Part shown: positions 25,569 through 34,384 of the stretch, piece after piece | Numbering within the stretch: position 1 is the first letter of the stretch | Layout of the letters: every line of letters begins with the position of its first letter | Origin: Promineifilum sp019695075 | GTDB lineage: Bacteria > Chloroflexota > Anaerolineae > Promineifilales > Promineifilaceae | Assembly (NCBI GenBank): GCA_026129185.1 | Contig: JAHCIO010000019.1 | Location: 1 to 64,000 of the forward strand | DNA: 64,000 nt | Direction of reading: 5' to 3' | Notes under the pieces: generated by a model | Seen by the model: the letters and a program-made list of their open reading frames with translations, nothing else | Databases searched by the model: none | Told to the model about the DNA's origin: nothing | Program-made: the position numbers and the translations under genes

Positions 25569-26906
25569 CTCTATCTCCTGCCGATGCAAATTGCGGAAGG
25601 TGGCCAGCTTGCCATGCCAGAACAGGTCAATCGAGCCGGTGGGGCCGTTGCGGTGTTTGGCGACGCTGATTTCGGCGATGTTCGGCCGCTCGGAACTGTC
25701 GGGATTATAGTAATCGTCGCGGTAGATGAACATGACGACGTCGGCATCTTGTTCGATACTACCAGAGTCGCGCAAGTCCGACAGCTGCGGCCGCTTGTTC
25801 TGCCGGCTCTCGACGGCGCGGCTGAGCTGCGCCGCGGCCAACACGGGCACGTCCAACTCGCGGGCCAGCCCCTTCAGTTCGCGCGAGATCTCGCTGACTT
25901 CCTGCACGCGGTTGCTGCTGGGGTGCTCGGCCTGCATGAGCTGGAGGTAGTCGATCATCACCAAGTCCAGCCCGTGCTCGGCGTAGAGACGGCGGCACTT
26001 GGTGCGCAGTTGCATGGGCGAGATGGAGGGCGTGTCGTCGATGTAGATGCGCGTCTCCGACAGGCGGCCGAGCGCCTCCAGGAAGATGCCCCACTCGTGG
26101 TCGGCTAGATCGCCGCGCCGCAGCCGCTGCGAGTCGATGCGCGTCTCGGCGGCGATCATACGCTGCAACAGCTGCTCGCCCGACATTTCCAGGTTGAACA
26201 TGGCCACGCGCTTGTCATAGCGGCGGGCGGCGTTGAGGGCGATGGCGATCTCCAGCGCCGTCTTGCCCATGCCCGGCCGGGCGGCGATGATGACCAGGTC
26301 GGACTTGTTCAGCCCGCTCAGCATCCGGTCCAACTCGATGAAGCCGGTGGGGATGCCGATGAACTCGTCGCCCCGCTCGCGCAATAGCTCCATCCGCTCC
26401 AGGTAGTCGGCGGCGATGTCGCGGACGGGCTGGAGGTCGCGCGTGGTGCGCTGCTCGCTGATGCTGAACAGGGTGTGCTCGGAGCGGTCGAGGACGACGT
26501 TGATGTCCTCGGCCTCGTTATAGGCCAGCTTGGCGATGGAACCGGCGGCCAGGATGAGTTTGCGGCGAATGGCGGCGGCCTCAACCATGCGGCCGTAGGC
26601 CTCAACGTTGATGGAGGTCGGCACGGCGTTGAGCAGGCTGATGACGACGCCCTCGCCGCCGATCTCCTCCAGCCGCTCGCGGCGGCGCAATTCCTCAATG
26701 AGCGTCACCACATCCAGCGGCACGCGCTGGTCGCTAAGGGCCAGCATGGCCTCATAGACCCAGCGGTTGGGCGCGCGGTAGAAGGCGTCGGCCTTCAGGA
26801 AGTTGGAGACCTCGAAGAGCGAATCGGGGTCGATGAGCAGCGAGCCGAGGACGGCCTCCTCCGCTTCGATGCTATGGGGTGGTAGACGTTCTTCTATCGT
26901 GTCCAT
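25563..26906 (-). CDS. dnaB: Replicative DNA helicase
   Basis: Hexameric 5'-3' fork helicase of 447 residues. The N-terminal domain is clear (RLPPHSIEAEEAVLGSLLID, RAPNRWVYEAML). The RecA-like domain has Walker A ARPGMGKT, MFNLEMSGEQLLQRM, the Walker B region LVMIDYLQLM and the LRDSGSIEQDADVVMFIYR signature. No intein is present. The ATG at 26906 is preferred over 26927 because GAGAGGG lies just upstream and homology starts there. Its last codon and stop fall in a GGGTTGTAG-type repeat. The DnaD-like and DnaC-like genes follow. Confidence 0.97.
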   Translation of the reverse strand: MDTIEERLPPHSIEAEEAVLGSLLIDPDSLFEVSNFLKADAFYRAPNRWVYEAMLALSDQRVPLDVVTLIEELRRRERLEEIGGEGVVISLLNAVPTSINVEAYGRMVEAAAIRRKLILAAGSIAKLAYNEAEDINVVLDRSEHTLFSISEQRTTRDLQPVRDIAADYLERMELLRERGDEFIGIPTGFIELDRMLSGLNKSDLVIIAARPGMGKTALEIAIALNAARRYDKRVAMFNLEMSGEQLLQRMIAAETRIDSQRLRRGDLADHEWGIFLEALGRLSETRIYIDDTPSISPMQLRTKCRRLYAEHGLDLVMIDYLQLMQAEHPSSNRVQEVSEISRELKGLARELDVPVLAAAQLSRAVESRQNKRPQLSDLRDSGSIEQDADVVMFIYRDDYYNPDSSERPNIAEISVAKHRNGPTGSIDLFWHGKLATFRNLHRQEIEL

Positions 26907-27019
26907 TGCCGCCCTCTCTGGGGCCAAACGAAAACGTGAAACGGCTTCCGTTTCACGTTCACTGCGAACCGCGAGGTTCGGTTAGCCGGCTGCGATTCAA
27001 CCGTCGGCGCGTTGCCTTG

Positions 27020-27553
27020 TCAGGAACGGTCGCTCTCGTCAAAATCGTCGAAATCGAGCGTGTCCAGGAAGTCGCTGAAGGCATCGAGCTTGCCGACATC
27101 GGCCGCCTCGCCGCCTTGCTGGCTCTGGGCCGCTTCCTGCAAGTCCGGCTCCGGCTCCACGCCGGCCACATCCATGACCTCCTCGGCGATGAAGATAGGC
27201 ACCTTGGCGCGCACGGCCAGGGCGATGGCATCGGACGGACGGCAATCGATCTCGCGCGGCTCCCGTTCACCGGTGATGTTGATGAACAGCCGGGCATGGA
27301 AGACGCTCTCGTTCAGTTCCTTGATGAGGACGTGCGAGACCGTGCCGCCCAACTCGGTGATGACGTTCTTGAGCAAGTCCTGGGTGAGGGGACGCGCCAC
27401 CTTGACATCCTGCAACTCGATGGTGATGGCGTCGGCCTCGCAGGGGCCGATCCAGATGGGCAGTTGGCGATCGCTGTCCACCTCGCGCAAGAGCACGATA
27501 CGGTGTTGAGATACCAGACTGATACGGATGCTGTCGATCACAACCTCGATCAT
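27020..27553 (-). CDS. Bifunctional nuclease family (DUF151) protein
   Basis: A 177-residue protein of the BFN/DUF151 family. Seen: VVIDSIRISLVSQHRIVLLR at the start, LPIWIGPCEADAITIEL, SHVLIKELNESVFHARLFIN and the strongly conserved REIDCRPSDAIALAVRAKVPIF split by no gap. The C-terminus is an acidic tail (TLDFDDFDESD). Plant members have RNase and DNase activity; the bacterial role is not established. DUF151 genes often sit near replication or transport genes; here it is 114 bp upstream of dnaB on the same strand. Confidence 0.93.
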   Translation of the reverse strand: MIEVVIDSIRISLVSQHRIVLLREVDSDRQLPIWIGPCEADAITIELQDVKVARPLTQDLLKNVITELGGTVSHVLIKELNESVFHARLFINITGEREPREIDCRPSDAIALAVRAKVPIFIAEEVMDVAGVEPEPDLQEAAQSQQGGEAADVGKLDAFSDFLDTLDFDDFDESDRS

Positions 27554-27638
27554 GGGCCGTCCCTCAGTTTACGGATAGTGCGCGCCGCGGCGCGGAGCCA
27601 GGATTTTGAGGGGATTGTAGCACAGAATGGGCCAGGGG

Positions 27639-29408
27639 CTAATGGGACAAGATGACCCAGTTCTGGCCGCGCATTTCCATGACGAGGTTCTTCAGGCGCG
27701 GGTCGGGGGCCTGGGTGGCCGTGGCGCGGGCGGTCGCGCCGGCCAGATCGACGGCGTGCAGCTCGTAGCCGTACTCGGCCGCGGCGCGAACGATGCCCAG
27801 ATAGCTGGCGGCCATCGGGTCGATGATCGTCCCGTCGCGGTCGAGGATGTCCTCCACGCTGTCGAGGATGACGTTGGCGCGGCTGTAGTCGCCGGCGCGC
27901 ATAGACGTGTCGGCGGCGATGAGCATCACCTCCAGGGTGACGTTCATCTCCGTCTCCGGCCGGCGGGTCAGGTCGGCCGGGTTGCCGAACTCGCGCACCT
28001 CCGTCGGGTGGGGCAGCCAGGCATTCAGATAGTGGGCCGTGGGGTCATAGAGGGCCTGATAGCGCCGGGCGATGTCGTAGTAGCGGATGGTGGTCTGCAA
28101 GTCGTCGATGGCCACGGCCGGCGGCGGGTTGCTCTTCAGCCCGGTCAGCCAGTCACTTTCGGCCTGGGCCAGGGTAATGCCGTAGTAGCGCTGCAAGTTG
28201 GCATCGACGGCAGCCGAGAGCGTCGGCCCGTCGTCGGCGGAGACATCGCTGTAGAACTCCTTGAAGGTGCCCCAGCCGGCGCGGTCGATCAGGTAGGTCA
28301 CGAAGCCGCCTGCTTCCAGATAGCCGATCTCGTGCTGCACCGGGTAGAAGTCGTCGATGAGCTGGGCCAGGGGCACGTTACGCTGCATAGCCACCAGCGC
28401 CGCCGCGCGTTGTGTCAGGTCTTCGGGCTTGTAGTGGCCGCCGCTGGCCCACACGGCCAGCCCTTCGGCCATGAAGGAGATGCGGCGGGGGGCGAACTGC
28501 TGGTCGAGGATGTGGGTGGCCTCGTGGACGAGCAGTTCGTAGACGCCGCCGCCGGCATACTGCCGGTCGGCGTAGGACACAACCATGTCGGCCCCGGCAA
28601 AGCCGCCCTGGCCCACGACGCGGTCGATCAGGTAAACGTTGATCTTCTGGCTGGGCTGGACGGTCAGGCGGTCGGCGGCCTGCCCCACGGCGGCCTCCAG
28701 TTGCGGCAGCAGCGTGTCCAGGTCGCGAGCCGCGGCCGTGTCGCTGACGACGTGAACGATGCAGCAGTTGATCTCGGCCGTCTGCCAGGTGGCGGCCACG
28801 TCGAGCGCCGCCTGCCCAGAGGCCACTTCGACGGTCGTCGTCATCGTCACGCGGTTGTTGCCGGCGTCCTCGTCGTTGGTCTGGATGGCGTCACTGGGGT
28901 CGAGGACGACCTCGATGGTGTGGTCGCCGGCCAGCCCGGTCGTGTCCCAGGCCCACTCGTAGACGCCCTCGGCCTGGCCGTTCCAGTTGCGCCGGTCGAG
29001 CGGCCCGCCGGCCACCTGCTGTCCATCAACGTAGATGGCGGCGCTGACGTCGCTGACGTTGATCGCTTCGGGCACGTGGGGCAAGAGCTGGAAAGTGACC
29101 TTGTCGCCGGCATAGACGACGGACACGGGGTAGAGAAAGATGTCGGCGGCGTCGATGGCCAGGTCGTTGGCGACGATGTGGGCCGGGCCGCCGGTGGGCG
29201 AAGGCAGGAGGATGGTCGTGGGCGAGGCGACCGGCGCGGTGGTTGGCTCGGCGGTGGGGATGATGAGCTGGGTGGTCGGCGCGGACGGAGCCTGGGTAGG
29301 CGCGACGACAGCCGCGGTTGACGGCAGTGTGTCGGCGGCTGTCTGGCGACCACAGGCCGCCAGGAACATCACGGACGCGACAAGCAGGAAAGACGCAATG
29401 CGCTGCAT
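27639..29408 (-). CDS. Lipoprotein with peptidase-MA-like zinc site
   Basis: About 589 residues. The lipoprotein signal ends at Cys19 (MFLAAC), then comes a Thr/Pro-rich linker. Residues about 60-190 are a beta-sandwich-like region that resembles CARDB-type domains (NNRVTMTTTVEV near its end). The catalytic-looking HEATH is at 295-299, with Glu315 in MAEGLAVWASGG as a likely third zinc ligand, the pattern of peptidase MA-like gluzincins. The C-terminal 150 residues are helical. Expected at the outer face of the membrane. The ATG at 29408 is chosen since it starts the signal peptide; 29453 adds 15 odd residues. Confidence 0.72.
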   Translation of the reverse strand: MQRIASFLLVASVMFLAACGRQTAADTLPSTAAVVAPTQAPSAPTTQLIIPTAEPTTAPVASPTTILLPSPTGGPAHIVANDLAIDAADIFLYPVSVVYAGDKVTFQLLPHVPEAINVSDVSAAIYVDGQQVAGGPLDRRNWNGQAEGVYEWAWDTTGLAGDHTIEVVLDPSDAIQTNDEDAGNNRVTMTTTVEVASGQAALDVAATWQTAEINCCIVHVVSDTAAARDLDTLLPQLEAAVGQAADRLTVQPSQKINVYLIDRVVGQGGFAGADMVVSYADRQYAGGGVYELLVHEATHILDQQFAPRRISFMAEGLAVWASGGHYKPEDLTQRAAALVAMQRNVPLAQLIDDFYPVQHEIGYLEAGGFVTYLIDRAGWGTFKEFYSDVSADDGPTLSAAVDANLQRYYGITLAQAESDWLTGLKSNPPPAVAIDDLQTTIRYYDIARRYQALYDPTAHYLNAWLPHPTEVREFGNPADLTRRPETEMNVTLEVMLIAADTSMRAGDYSRANVILDSVEDILDRDGTIIDPMAASYLGIVRAAAEYGYELHAVDLAGATARATATQAPDPRLKNLVMEMRGQNWVILSH

Positions 29409-29596
29409 TGAATGCGACTGTAATTGAAATCCGCGAATACGACCGAACGCCACGGCTATTTCTACTCTACTGCTGCTATTCTATCGACCGACGATAGGCA
29501 ATTCTGCCGGACAAGTGGGATGTTCACCGAGTCTTAACCTGTTAGCGGGCCATGCTGACGGCGCGACACCGCTCCTACCCAAGCTGGCAAATGGTG

Positions 29597-29602
29597 TATA
29601 AT
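29597..29602 (+). promoter_or_regulatory. Possible -10 box upstream of icd
   Basis: TATAAT about 108 bp before the icd ATG. I see no good -35 hexamer at the right distance, so this is weak. Confidence 0.3.
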
Positions 29603-29709
29603 TCCGCGCTTACCATTTTAGCACAATCAGGTGCGGCGTTGAAGGGGCTTGGCCGGGGTGGTCGCTGGCTCGTGTGCGCCGCGCCATACCAACAACGCAG
29701 GAGTTGAAC

Positions 29710-30951
<1,242 letters not shown>

Positions 30952-30985
30952 GCGCGGTTCGCTGACCGGCAGATGATGAAGAAGG

Positions 30986-31027
30986 CTTAACAGCACCGGC
31001 GGACATCAGTCCGCCGGTGCTGTTAAG
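30986..31027 (+). terminator. Perfect 18-bp hairpin after icd
   Basis: CTTAACAGCACCGGCGGA (30986-31003) pairs perfectly with 31010-31027 around the loop CATCAG. No U-tract follows (TTGGGGG), so it may be a terminator of atypical type, a 3'-stabilising hairpin or a repeat. Confidence 0.6.
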
Positions 31028-31171
31028 TTGGGGGCGTATGACGGCCAGCGCGCGTCCGGGAGCGTGCTTAAGCGCATAGCGGTCGGTGGAGTGTAGACCG
31101 ACCTGAGCCTTTGGCATGAGCGTCCTCACGACCACTGGTATCAGCCAGGTGTTAGAGCTATACTGAGAATT

Positions 31172-31450
31172 GTGGAGTTCGAATGGGATCCCGGCAAAGC
31201 AGAAGTCAACCTGCGCAAGCACGGCGTGTCCTTCGCTGAGGCTGCAACGGTGTTGGCCGACCCACTCTCAATTACAGCCTCCGATCCCGACCACTCCCGT
31301 GTAGAGGAACGTTTTATTACCGTCGGCATGTCTTTCAACCACCGCCTGTTGCTCGTGGCTCATACTGAGCGAGGAAAGACCATCCGGATCATCAGTGCTC
31401 GCGAATTGACTTCCACCGAACGAACGACTTATGAAAGCGGAAACTTCTGA
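31172..31450 (+). CDS. brnT: BrnT-family ribonuclease toxin
   Basis: A 92-residue RelE-fold toxin. The family pattern is complete: FEWDPGKAEVNLRKHGVSF at the N-terminus, AATVLADPLSI, RFITVGMSFNHRLLLVAH, and IRIISARELTSTERTTYE at the end. The start codon is GTG. A TATACT box (31159-31164) lies 7 bp before the start, so the message may be leaderless. The stop overlaps the next gene by 20 bp. The usual BrnA RHH antitoxin is not its partner here. Confidence 0.9.
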   Translation: MEFEWDPGKAEVNLRKHGVSFAEAATVLADPLSITASDPDHSRVEERFITVGMSFNHRLLLVAHTERGKTIRIISARELTSTERTTYESGNF

Positions 31451-31667
31451 TCCCAATGATGATCTCCGACCCGAATACGATCTGACGACGTTGCTGAAGG
31501 ACGGTGTACGTGGCAAGTATGCTGCGGCGTTTGCCCGGGGCACGAACCTTGTCTTGCTGGCCCCCGACGTGGCGCAAGCTTTCCCCACCGAAGCGTCCGT
31601 CAACGAAGCCTTACGGCTGGTCATGCGTCTGGCCGAGTTGCCCGTCTCACCGGCCAGTTCTCGCTAA
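31431..31667 (+). CDS. Probable antitoxin partner of BrnT (non-BrnA type)
   Basis: A 78-residue acidic protein: DDLRPEYDLTTLLKDGVRGK near the N-terminus, then GTNLVLLAPDVAQAFP and SVNEALRLVMRLAE. Short proteins with an RPEYDL...VRGKY...PDVAxxFP pattern recur beside small RelE-fold toxins; I infer an antitoxin from this and the 20-bp overlap with brnT. No ribbon-helix-helix can be read with confidence. It starts before the toxin stop, so the order is toxin first, as in brnTA. Confidence 0.68.
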   Translation: MKAETSDPNDDLRPEYDLTTLLKDGVRGKYAAAFARGTNLVLLAPDVAQAFPTEASVNEALRLVMRLAELPVSPASSR

Positions 31668-31755
31668 GCCGATCTCTACACCGTCCAATCCCGATAGCCG
31701 CGTAGAATCCATGGCGGAGGCGCTCTCGGTCAGCGTCTCTGCTATTATTCGTTTC

Positions 31756-32571
31756 ATGCTGCAACCTCTCCCCCTCCTAACCATCGCCGGCTCCGACTCC
31801 GGCGGCGCGGCCGGGGCGCAGGCCGACCTGAAGACCTGGGCCGCGCTGGGAGCCTATGGCATGAGCGCCCTCACTGCCGTCACGGCGCAGAACAGCGTGC
31901 TTGTGCAACAAGTCCACTTCCTGCCGCCGGAGATGGTCGCCGCGCAGATCGACGCCGTGCTGTCCGACTACGGCGCGGCGGCGATCAAGACCGGCTTCCT
32001 CGGCCGCGTGGAGATCATCGAAGTCGTGGCCGACCGCCTGGCATATTGGTGTAGGGGCGGGTCTGAGACCCGCCCCTACATTGTGATCGACCCGGTGCTG
32101 GTGAACCATCGCGGCGAGGCGATGTTTGGGCCGGACGTGGCCGACGCCTATCGCCGGTGGCTGCTGCCGTTGGCCGACCTGGTGACGCCCAATGCGGCCG
32201 AGGCGCGGCTGCTGGGGCTAGGCGAGGACGAGCAGGGAAGCGGGGGAGCGGGGGAGCAGGGGAGCCAGAGCGTGGCGGCGCGCGTGTTGATCAAAGGGGC
32301 CAGACGGTCGGACAGCGAGATCGTCGACGTCTATTGGGACGGAGCGCGGCGCGTGGAACTGCCGCAAGTGCTCATCGACACGACCAACACCCACGGCAGC
32401 GGCGATACGCTCTCGGCCGCCGTCTGCGCCTTCCGCGCCGCGGGCCACGACTGGCCGGAGGCCATCCACCGGGCGCAGGCCTTTACCCATGCCGCCCTCC
32501 GGCGCGGGGCAGGCTGGCGGCTGGGCGCGGGCCACGGGCCGCTGGGCCACGCGCCCGCCGAAAGCGCTTGA
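31756..32571 (+). CDS. thiD: Hydroxymethylpyrimidine/phosphomethylpyrimidine kinase
   Basis: Thiamin-pathway kinase of the ribokinase fold, 271 residues. Seen: LTIAGSDSGGAAGAQADLKT at the N-terminus, GMSALTAVTAQNS, AIKTGFLG, VIDPVLVNHRGE, the LVTPNAAEARLLG block and the DTTNTHGSGDTLSAA anion hole with catalytic Asp. Two stretches are not family-like: CRGGSETRPY (from a palindromic repeat at 32050-32080) and a Gly/Gln-rich DEQGSGGAGEQGSQS (32227-32271). Both keep the frame and sit in loops. TATTAT ends 7 bp before the ATG, suggesting a leaderless transcript. No other thiamin gene is adjacent. Confidence 0.9.
   Translation: MLQPLPLLTIAGSDSGGAAGAQADLKTWAALGAYGMSALTAVTAQNSVLVQQVHFLPPEMVAAQIDAVLSDYGAAAIKTGFLGRVEIIEVVADRLAYWCRGGSETRPYIVIDPVLVNHRGEAMFGPDVADAYRRWLLPLADLVTPNAAEARLLGLGEDEQGSGGAGEQGSQSVAARVLIKGARRSDSEIVDVYWDGARRVELPQVLIDTTNTHGSGDTLSAAVCAFRAAGHDWPEAIHRAQAFTHAALRRGAGWRLGAGHGPLGHAPAESA
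32050..32080. repeat. Perfect 14-bp-stem palindrome inside thiD
   Basis: TGTAGGGGCGGGTC, the loop TGA, and the exact complement. It is read in frame as CRGGSETRPY plus edges. It belongs to the GGGCGGGT family at 25485-25568. A second, GGGGAGCA-type low-complexity repeat lies in the same gene at 32231-32265. Confidence 0.88.
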
Positions 32572-32596
32572 CGCTGCCCGTGACCTCTGGTATTCT
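32568..32596 (+). promoter_or_regulatory. Promoter of the GbsR/MarR-type regulator
   Basis: TTGACG (32568-32573), a 17-bp spacer and TATTCT (32591-32596). The -35 box overlaps the thiD stop codon. Confidence 0.65.
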
Positions 32597-32603
32597 CCCA
32601 TCA

Positions 32604-32619
32604 TTCAAAACATTTTGAA
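32604..32619. promoter_or_regulatory. Candidate operator TTCAAAA-CA-TTTTGAA
   Basis: A perfect inverted repeat with 7-bp arms that begins at the predicted transcription start and ends 11 bp before the ATG of the regulator gene. The position fits autorepression by the encoded winged-helix protein. Confidence 0.6.
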
Positions 32620-32630
32620 CGTTGGGTACT

Positions 32631-33167
32631 ATGCACCAGACGCTTAACGCAGTCAACGAAAGCACCGCCACCGGGCTGGCGCGACTGGCCCGCTTCTTCG
32701 GCTTCAGCGACATCATGGGCCGGCTCTATGGCACACTGCTGCTCAGCCCCGAGCCGATGTCCCTGGACGATCTCTGCGACCGGTTGCAGATCAGCAAAGG
32801 CTCGGTCAGCATGACCATGCGCGACCTGGAGCGCTGGGGCATGGCCAAAGAGGTTTGGGTGCGCGGCAAGCGGCGCAAGTACTACAAGGCCGAGTCGGAT
32901 ATGTGGCAGGTGATTCGCAACGTGCTCAGCGGCCGGGAGCAGCGCGAGGTGCAGTTGGCGCTGCACGTGCTAGGCGAGAGCGTCGAGAAGTTGCAGGCGG
33001 CCGAGTGCCAGCTGTCGCCGGAGGAGCAGCAACTGGCGCGCTACTACCTGGATCGCATCGCCGACCTGCAAGCGTTCTTCCAATTCGCCCAGTTGGCCCT
33101 CCACACCGTCCTGGGCAGCGAGAAGTCGCTGGATTTTGAAGCGATTACGCGGATTGAGATTGAGTAG
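32631..33167 (+). CDS. GbsR/MarR-family transcriptional regulator
   Basis: A 178-residue winged-helix protein. Residues about 15-90 resemble GbsR-type regulators: GLARLARFFGFSDIMGRLYG, LLLSPEPMSLDDLCDRLQIS, KGSVSMTMRDLERWGMAKEV and VRGKRRKYYKAE (the wing). A long C-terminal helical part follows. GbsR relatives control choline/glycine-betaine uptake genes, but no such genes are nearby, so its targets are unknown. The ATG at 32631 is used; TTG at 32622 is the alternative. A palindromic operator and promoter precede it. Confidence 0.85.
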   Translation: MHQTLNAVNESTATGLARLARFFGFSDIMGRLYGTLLLSPEPMSLDDLCDRLQISKGSVSMTMRDLERWGMAKEVWVRGKRRKYYKAESDMWQVIRNVLSGREQREVQLALHVLGESVEKLQAAECQLSPEEQQLARYYLDRIADLQAFFQFAQLALHTVLGSEKSLDFEAITRIEIE

Positions 33168-33174
33168 GTAGTTA

Positions 33175-33447
33175 TTATTTGTAGACTTCGCGCCGGTGCC
33201 GAACGTATTCGATAACGATCTGGGCTGCTGGCGCCTGCGGTTCAAGCCGATAAATCACGCGATAATCCCCAACACGCAACTTGTAGTAGCCCTGCCAAGC
33301 GCCGTGCAGGGGAAGCAAGGTGGTAGTATCCAGGTTCTCAGCCAACCATCGGATTCGCTGCACGACCCGTGTGGCCACGGCTCTGTCCAGTTTCGCCAGG
33401 TCAGCCTTCGCCTCTTTGGTGACAAGAACCGGATGCGAAGTTGTCAT
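33175..33447 (-). CDS. RelE/ParE-superfamily toxin
   Basis: A 90-residue toxin. Pattern: VLVTKEAKADLAKLDRAVAT, LPLHGAWQGYYKLRVGDYRV, IYRLE, and IVIEYVRHRREVY with the basic C-terminal residues used for mRNA cleavage in RelE. Its ATG overlaps the stop of the upstream antitoxin by 4 bp. The expected activity, ribosome-dependent mRNA cleavage, is from the family and not shown here. It is convergent with the GbsR-like gene. Confidence 0.88.
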   Translation of the reverse strand: MTTSHPVLVTKEAKADLAKLDRAVATRVVQRIRWLAENLDTTTLLPLHGAWQGYYKLRVGDYRVIYRLEPQAPAAQIVIEYVRHRREVYK

Positions 33448-33668
33448 TCCAATCCAAGTTCGACGAGTACGTCTTGCAGCGATTCCGTTTCCTGATAACC
33501 GGTAAGTCGCTTTTCAACTGAGCGCTTGAGTTCCATTTCGAATTCCTCGCGAAGCTCTAACCCTTCGTCGGGATCGGCAAATAGGTCGGCCAGGCTTTCC
33601 GTGACTGCCTCGCGAATCAGCGCGCGAAACTCTGCTAAGGTCAAGTCGGCGATTTTCATTTCAGTCAT
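33444..33668 (-). CDS. Antitoxin of the RelE-type pair
   Basis: A 74-residue acidic helical protein: MKIADLTLAEFRALIREAVT at the start, LADLFADPDEGLELREEFEM, and a C-terminal YQETESLQDVLVELGLE. Small proteins of this shape regularly pair with RelE toxins. An internal ATG at 33659 (MKIADL) is an alternative start. It is linked to the toxin by an ATGA overlap. Confidence 0.75.
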   Translation of the reverse strand: MTEMKIADLTLAEFRALIREAVTESLADLFADPDEGLELREEFEMELKRSVEKRLTGYQETESLQDVLVELGLE

Positions 33669-33755
33669 TTGCTCTACCCTGTAGCCCTGTCTTCGCTAGT
33701 CCTTCTTAGTATTATATCACGCTCGCTCAACAGCGAGCCGGCACTGCGAGACTAC

Positions 33756-34301
33756 CTACCGGGCGTTGCGCAGATAGCCCGCCACGCACAGCACCAACAA
33801 CACCAGATAGCCAATGACCACCGTCCAGATGTGGAAGGCAAACCGCCAGTCGCCCGCCGGTAAGAGCCACTGGCCGAGCAAAACTGCCAGCGTGTAGACC
33901 GCTGCATAGACGGCGATGCGCCGTTTCAGCGGTCGCAGCCGCGCGTCGCCGTCCACGACGATGAGCGGCACAACCACCAGGCAGGCCCAATAGGCGGCCA
34001 TGCCCAGCTGGCCGGCGTCGGGGTTGCCCCAGGGGGAGTTGCCGATGAGGAACCATTCGACGCCCAGACCGGCCACGGCCGCCAGGATCACGCAAGCCAG
34101 GAAGGCCGCCCGCCGCGGCAGCAGCCGGAAGAGCGCCCACACCACCACGAACGCCCCGGTCAGATAGACAGCGTTGAAGACCATCGAGCCGAGCAGGTTG
34201 GCCCAGTCGCCACGGATGAAGACCGAGTATTGCAGCTCGCCGACGGCCGCGGTCAGCACGCCAACGAGAACGAACAGAGGCAAACGCAGCCAAACGCGCA
34301 T
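33756..34301 (-). CDS. Integral membrane protein of unknown function
   Basis: About 181 residues with five or six hydrophobic segments: LPLFVLVGVLTAAVGELQ, the block around VYLTGAFVVVWALFRLL, AAFLACVILAAVAGLGVEW, AYWACLVVVPLIVV, RIAVYAAVYTLAVLLGQWLL and the final VVIGYLVLLVLCVAGYL. I recognise no family. GGGAG upstream supports the ATG at 34301; 34316 is the alternative. The CDP-paratose-epimerase-like gene ends 84 bp upstream on the same strand. Confidence 0.72.
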   Translation of the reverse strand: MRVWLRLPLFVLVGVLTAAVGELQYSVFIRGDWANLLGSMVFNAVYLTGAFVVVWALFRLLPRRAAFLACVILAAVAGLGVEWFLIGNSPWGNPDAGQLGMAAYWACLVVVPLIVVDGDARLRPLKRRIAVYAAVYTLAVLLGQWLLPAGDWRFAFHIWTVVIGYLVLLVLCVAGYLRNAR

Positions 34302-34384
34302 CGATTTCACTCCCATCGCTCGCAGGGTTGCTATCCCATACGCACGACAGGCGAAATCGATGCAGCGGGGCGGGTTGTGGCCGC

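Noticed and set aside
31021..31171. Additional gene between icd and brnT
   Set aside because: Only about 150 bp remain after the hairpin, with no ORF having a start signal and no similarity that I recognise.
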